Program-made: the position numbers and the translations under genes
Shown: in pieces, positions 58,613-64,000 of the stretch
Numbering within the stretch: position 1 is the first letter of the stretch
Layout of the letters: each line of letters begins with the position of its first letter
The notes under the pieces: model-generated
What the model was told of the DNA's origin: nothing
What the model saw: the letters and a program-made list of their open reading frames with translations, nothing else
Database searches by the model: none
Source of the DNA: Gilliamella sp. ESL0441
Lineage (GTDB): Bacteria; Pseudomonadota; Gammaproteobacteria; Enterobacterales; Orbaceae
NCBI RefSeq assembly: GCF_019469185.1
Contig: NZ_CP048264.1
Span: forward strand, 434,001 to 498,000
Reading direction: 5' to 3'
Length of the DNA stretch: 64,000 bases

Positions 58613-58924
58613 TTCTTACTCCCTAATCACTTATCTTCGTAAATATTATCAGATATTTAGCTAAACAAGTAGGCTAACTAACACTTTTTTACATTATTCA
58701 TATTTGTAAATATTACGAAAATATTAAGAAATATTATGAACAGTTAGTATCAAATAAAATAGTTATTTTGATAACAAATTTATGATTTAAATTTTGAGGA
58801 AAATACTTACTTTTAAAGACAAATTTACATCAATTTTTTATTAAAAAATTAATGATAAGTGAAAAAAAAATCGACATTTCAGGTAAAAATGTCGATTTTA
58901 TAGCAGATAAAAAAATTAATTTTG
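58613..58924. other. Non-coding stretch between the zinc-ribbon gene and hemB
   Basis: 312 AT-rich bases. Its right part holds the hemB terminator, its left part should hold the promoter of the zinc-ribbon gene. Nothing else was recognised. Confidence 0.55.
58867..58899 (-). terminator. Terminator of hemB
   Basis: Stem AAAATCGACATTT / AAATGTCGATTTT with a 7-base loop. On the minus strand it is followed by a T-run (the A-run at 58862-58870 on the plus strand). It lies 26 bases past the hemB stop. Confidence 0.88.
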
Positions 58925-59947
<1,023 letters not shown>

Positions 59948-60113
59948 TTATTCTTTTTTTATTAAAATTGGTGTAATTATCTGATGCTCAAAGCTGTTTA
60001 GCAAATTAATTTGCTGTACCAGAATAAATCAAATTTTTACTTTACAACATATATTGATTAGAGGTAAAATTGCGCACTAATTTTTAGTCCTTTGTGATAT
60101 TAACCAATTTTGA

Positions 60114-60341
<228 letters not shown>

Positions 60342-60419
60342 TATTTTTGCGATAATTTATAATTAAAATTTAAATTGATATAAGAATCAGTTTGCTATTT
60401 TTAATATAAAGAATTCTAG

Positions 60420-60444
60420 CAAGCCGTACGTAAGATACGGCTTG
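60420..60444 (+). terminator. Internal terminator between rpsU and dnaG
   Basis: Stem CAAGCCGTA / TACGGCTTG with loop CGTAAGA, followed by TTGTCTTTCT. The T-run is interrupted, fitting a partial terminator that keeps primase low relative to S21, as the T1 terminator does in E. coli. Confidence 0.85.
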
Positions 60445-60483
60445 TTGTCTTTCTAAAATGCCAATATTGGTTGAATATTCATT

Positions 60484-62265
60484 ATGAAAGGTCAAATTCC
60501 TCGCGATTTTATTTTAGAACTCATCGCTCGATCCAGCATTCTTGATGTGATCAGCAAACGCGTTAAAATGAAAAAACAAGGAAATAACTATTTTGGTTGT
60601 TGTCCTTTTCATGATGAAAAAACCGCTTCTTTTTCGCTTAACGAAAAAAAACAGATCTATTATTGCTTTGGCTGTGGTGCGACGGGTTCTGTCGTCACTT
60701 TCTTGATGCAATATGAACGCTTATCATTTCCAGAAGCTATCGAAGAATTAGCTAGTATGCAAGGGATTCGTGTTCCTTATGTTGATAGCGAAAATAATCA
60801 AATAGATCGATCCAAACATATTGAATCTCGTAATGTTCGCCGTGATTTGTATGAGTTGATGGCTAAAATAACCCATTTTTACCAACAACAATTAGCACTG
60901 CCAACGTCAACCGCCGCTAATCAATACCTTGAGCAACGTGGATTAAATGCCGAAATTATTAATCGGTATAAAATTGGTTTTGCGCCAAATGAATGGCGAT
61001 TAACTTTGCAAAATGTGGTCAAAACCAAAACAGAAGCCGAGCTTTACAATCAAGCTGGTATGTTAGTCACGAATGATAATGGTAACCAATATGATCGCTT
61101 TCGTGGTCGGATTATGTTCCCGATTCGTGACAGACAAGGTAATGTGATTGCGTTTGGTGGGCGAACGATTATTAATGATAATGCGAAATATATTAATTCC
61201 CCTGAAACCTCTATTTTCCATAAAGGGTTTCAGTTGTATGGACTTTATGAAGCGCAAGAAGTCAATCGTAATCCTAAACAACTGATGGTGGTTGAAGGAT
61301 ATATGGATGTCGTATCGCTTGCCCAATTTGGTATTGATTATGCTGTTGCGGCACTTGGTACTGCAACGTCTGAAGAGCATATTAAACTGTTATTTAGAGC
61401 AACAGATTCTGTCATATTTTGTTATGACGGTGATAACGCCGGGCGTAGTGCAGCTTGGCGAGCACTTAATGTCTTATTACCTTGCTTGATTGACGGTAAA
61501 GAAATAACTTTTGCTTTTTTACCTCAGGATGAAGATCCGGATAGCTTGGTTCGAAAAATAGGTAAAGACGGATTCGAGTCCTATTTGCAAACTGCGCCGA
61601 ATTTATCTAAATTTTTATTCGATGAGCTTTTAAAACAAGTTGATCTAAAAACGCCAGAGGGAAAAGCAAAATTAAGTTCACTTGCTTTACCACTGCTTGA
61701 TCAAGTAAAAGCAAAGGCATTTCGTTTAAATTTATTGCAACAATTAGGTAAATATTTGGGATTACTAGATGTGTCTCAATTAGAACAATTGTTGCGGACA
61801 AGTCGAGCGAAAGGCAATGAAAAAACTGTAGTCAATACACCTGTATCACAGGTAAAACTAACTACAATGCGTATTTTGATCGGCTTATTAATACAGTATC
61901 CTTATCTTGCTAAGCAAGTTACCGATATTCAGGCGGTTAGTCAGGTAAAAATGGCGGGTATCGAATTTTTTATCGAACTACTTGAATTATGCCAACATTA
62001 CCCAAATATAACTACTGCACAGATTTTAACTGAATACATCGATAAACCGTTTTATAAACAATTAAACCGTTTAGCAACATGGGAGCACCATTATCAAGAC
62101 AATCAAATAGAGTCAATTTTTTCGCATACGTTAAAAGAGTTATATGATAATATACTCGCCCAACGGCAAGATGAACTGATCGCAAAAGAGAGAGTCTCCG
62201 GCTTAAGTACCGCAGAGAAAAAAGAATTAGCGACACTAATACTTGTTTTATCGAAAAAAGACTAA
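60484..62265 (+). CDS. dnaG: DNA primase
   Basis: 593 residues (E. coli 581). It synthesises RNA primers for replication. The N-terminal CHC2 zinc domain (CCPFHDEKTASF ... YYCFGCGATG, about 40-66), the central TOPRIM polymerase core (MVVEGYMDVVSL with Glu, then YDGDNAGRSAAWRAL with the metal-binding Asp pair) and the C-terminal helicase-binding domain (about 450-593) are all present. It is the middle gene of rpsU-dnaG-rpoD. Confidence 0.97.
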   Translation: MKGQIPRDFILELIARSSILDVISKRVKMKKQGNNYFGCCPFHDEKTASFSLNEKKQIYYCFGCGATGSVVTFLMQYERLSFPEAIEELASMQGIRVPYVDSENNQIDRSKHIESRNVRRDLYELMAKITHFYQQQLALPTSTAANQYLEQRGLNAEIINRYKIGFAPNEWRLTLQNVVKTKTEAELYNQAGMLVTNDNGNQYDRFRGRIMFPIRDRQGNVIAFGGRTIINDNAKYINSPETSIFHKGFQLYGLYEAQEVNRNPKQLMVVEGYMDVVSLAQFGIDYAVAALGTATSEEHIKLLFRATDSVIFCYDGDNAGRSAAWRALNVLLPCLIDGKEITFAFLPQDEDPDSLVRKIGKDGFESYLQTAPNLSKFLFDELLKQVDLKTPEGKAKLSSLALPLLDQVKAKAFRLNLLQQLGKYLGLLDVSQLEQLLRTSRAKGNEKTVVNTPVSQVKLTTMRILIGLLIQYPYLAKQVTDIQAVSQVKMAGIEFFIELLELCQHYPNITTAQILTEYIDKPFYKQLNRLATWEHHYQDNQIESIFSHTLKELYDNILAQRQDELIAKERVSGLSTAEKKELATLILVLSKKD

Positions 62266-62348
62266 ATATTGGGTATATGTAGAACAGAATTTTTATTCTT
62301 ATTACATATATAATATATATGACCAAATAACTTAATGTGGATACCTTT

Positions 62349-64000
62349 ATGGAGCAAAATTCTCAATCACAGCTAAAACTCCTAATCATTCGAGGTAAGG
62401 AGCTAGGATATTTAACCTATGCTGATGTCAACGATCACTTGCCAGAAGAGATTATTGATTCAGATCAGATTGAAGATATAATCCAAATGATTAATGACAT
62501 GGGGATTCAAGTTCTTGAAGAAGCCCCAGATTCTGATGATTTATTACTTTCAGATAATGTCCCTGATGAAGAAGCCGTTGAAGCAGCAACTGCATTGGTA
62601 TTATCTAATGTTGAGTCAGAAATAGGTAGAACAACAGATCCCGTCCGTATGTACATGCGTGAAATGGGCGCAGTAGAACTGCTTACACGTGAAGGCGAAA
62701 TTGATATAGCCAAACGTATTGAAGATGGTATTAACCAAGTTCAAACATCGGTATCAGAATATCCAGAAGCAATTACTTATCTTTTAGAACAATACAATTT
62801 AACCGAAAGTGGTGAAGTCCGATTATCTGATCTAATCACTGGCTTTGTTGATCCTAATGCGGAAGGATCGGCTGACGCACTTCCTGAAGATTTAGAAGAA
62901 ACTGAAACAGACATCGATCTTGATGACAGTGATGAAGAAAGTGAAGACGAAGATGGCGATTCTTCAGCAGATGATGATGTCTCTATCGATCCTGAAGTTG
63001 CACGTGCTAAATTTGCTGAATTAAAAGAGCAACACGATAAAACATCAGAAGCGATCAAAAAATACGGACGAGCTCATAAAAAAGCGCAAAAAGAGATCGA
63101 AAATTTATCTGAAATTTTCAAACAATTCCGTTTAGTTGGTAAGCAGTTTGATATTCTTGTCAACAATATGCGAAGCATGATGGATCGCGTAAGAGCACAT
63201 GAACGTGTCATTATGAAGATCTGCGTTGAACAATGTAAAATGCCGAAAAAACAATTTATGACGTATTTTACTGGTAATGAAAACAATATGAGCTGGTATA
63301 CTAAAGCGTCAAATGCGAAAGGTGCTTTTGCTGCCAACTTAAATGCGTTTGAGGATCAAGTTGCAGAGCAAATTGAAGCGTTGAAAAAAATCGAAGCTGA
63401 AACCAATCTTTCTATCGAACAGATTAAAGATATTAACCGTCGTATGTCTATCGGTGAGGCGAAAGCTCGTCGTGCCAAGAAAGAGATGGTAGAAGCAAAC
63501 TTACGTTTAGTAATCTCGATTGCTAAAAAATATACAAACCGTGGTTTACAGTTCTTAGATCTTATCCAAGAAGGTAATATTGGTTTGATGAAAGCAGTTG
63601 ATAAGTTTGAATATCGTCGTGGTTATAAATTTTCAACCTATGCAACTTGGTGGATCAGACAAGCGATTACTCGTTCGATTGCGGATCAGGCAAGAACTAT
63701 CCGTATTCCAGTACATATGATTGAAACGATTAATAAATTGAATCGTATTTCACGTCAAATGTTACAAGAAATCGGTCGTGAACCAACGCCAGAAGAGTTG
63801 TCAGAGCGTATGCAAATGCCTGAAGACAAAATACGTAAAGTACTGAAGATTGCCAAAGAACCAATCTCAATGGAAACCCCAGTCGGTGATGATGAAGATT
63901 CACATTTAGGGGACTTTATCGAGGATACAGCTCTCGAGCAACCATTAGATGCGGCAACATCAGAAAGTTTACGAAGCGCAACACGTGATATTCTTTCTGG
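62349..64000 (+). CDS. rpoD: RNA polymerase sigma-70 factor RpoD (3' end outside the window)
   Basis: About 550 residues are visible, without a stop. Region 1.1 ([32 protein letters not shown]), region 1.2 ([23 protein letters not shown]), a large acidic non-conserved insert (about 175-215, [24 protein letters not shown]), region 2 ([34 protein letters not shown], then the -10 recognition helix [17 protein letters not shown]) and region 3 are all in order. It is the housekeeping sigma factor. The start at 62349 lies 83 bases after dnaG. Region 4 would be beyond the right edge. Confidence 0.97.
   Translation, partial: MEQNSQSQLKLLIIRGKELGYLTYADVNDHLPEEIIDSDQIEDIIQMINDMGIQVLEEAPDSDDLLLSDNVPDEEAVEAATALVLSNVESEIGRTTDPVRMYMREMGAVELLTREGEIDIAKRIEDGINQVQTSVSEYPEAITYLLEQYNLTESGEVRLSDLITGFVDPNAEGSADALPEDLEETETDIDLDDSDEESEDEDGDSSADDDVSIDPEVARAKFAELKEQHDKTSEAIKKYGRAHKKAQKEIENLSEIFKQFRLVGKQFDILVNNMRSMMDRVRAHERVIMKICVEQCKMPKKQFMTYFTGNENNMSWYTKASNAKGAFAANLNAFEDQVAEQIEALKKIEAETNLSIEQIKDINRRMSIGEAKARRAKKEMVEANLRLVISIAKKYTNRGLQFLDLIQEGNIGLMKAVDKFEYRRGYKFSTYATWWIRQAITRSIADQARTIRIPVHMIETINKLNRISRQMLQEIGREPTPEELSERMQMPEDKIRKVLKIAKEPISMETPVGDDEDSHLGDFIEDTALEQPLDAATSESLRSATRDILS

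Overview
The window looks like a low-GC gammaproteobacterial chromosome. The housekeeping proteins (LptD, SurA, RsmA, MukFEB, ThiI, EF-P, EpmB, YidC, RpoD) read as close relatives of the E. coli proteins, but the DNA is strongly AT-rich and the gene order is partly rearranged. This profile, together with a type VI secretion (T6SS) effector locus, fits the Orbaceae (Gilliamella-like insect gut symbionts). That placement is inference, not something the sequence proves.

Layout. 1-7072: envelope and RNA genes on the minus strand (5' end of sppA, then lptD, surA, rsmA, apaH and pcnB). 7518-12173: redox and fatty-acid control (oxyR, fabR) convergent with the proton-translocating transhydrogenase pntAB. 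12758-14916: an MFS exporter and a periplasmic DUF4198-like protein behind a near-consensus Fur box. 15296-21814: the mukFEB condensin operon. 21876-46760: an accessory region. 47517-64000: core genes again: leuU-secG, thiI, cpxRA-trmL, efp/epmB, rpmH-rnpA-yidD-yidC, nudC, a zinc-ribbon protein, hemB, and the rpsU-dnaG-rpoD macromolecular synthesis operon, with rpoD cut by the window end.

The accessory region holds the most unusual content. A very large protein with two M23-like peptidase segments (23782-27192) is followed by a small basic ORF, a DUF4123-type T6SS adaptor and a 1318-residue VasX-like pore-forming effector. Directly behind the effector lie eleven tandem paralogous genes (33233-42864) of 274-276 codons, joined by near-identical spacers of about 54 bp that each carry a ribosome binding site. 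All eleven keep the same N-terminus and C-terminal domain but differ almost completely in a central membrane hairpin (residues about 52-101). The order adaptor, VasX-like toxin, membrane protein matches the V. cholerae VasW-VasX-TsiV2 locus. The best reading is therefore an expanded, recombining bank of membrane immunity proteins whose hairpins would set toxin specificity. No VgrG, Hcp, PAAR or structural T6SS gene is in the window.

Downstream of the array are a Fic-domain protein, two small divergent genes (one ribbon-helix-helix) and a likely Panacea-type toxin-antitoxin pair with candidate operator repeats over its promoter. The accessory region ends at the 3' side of a tRNA-Leu gene, but no integrase or att repeat was seen.
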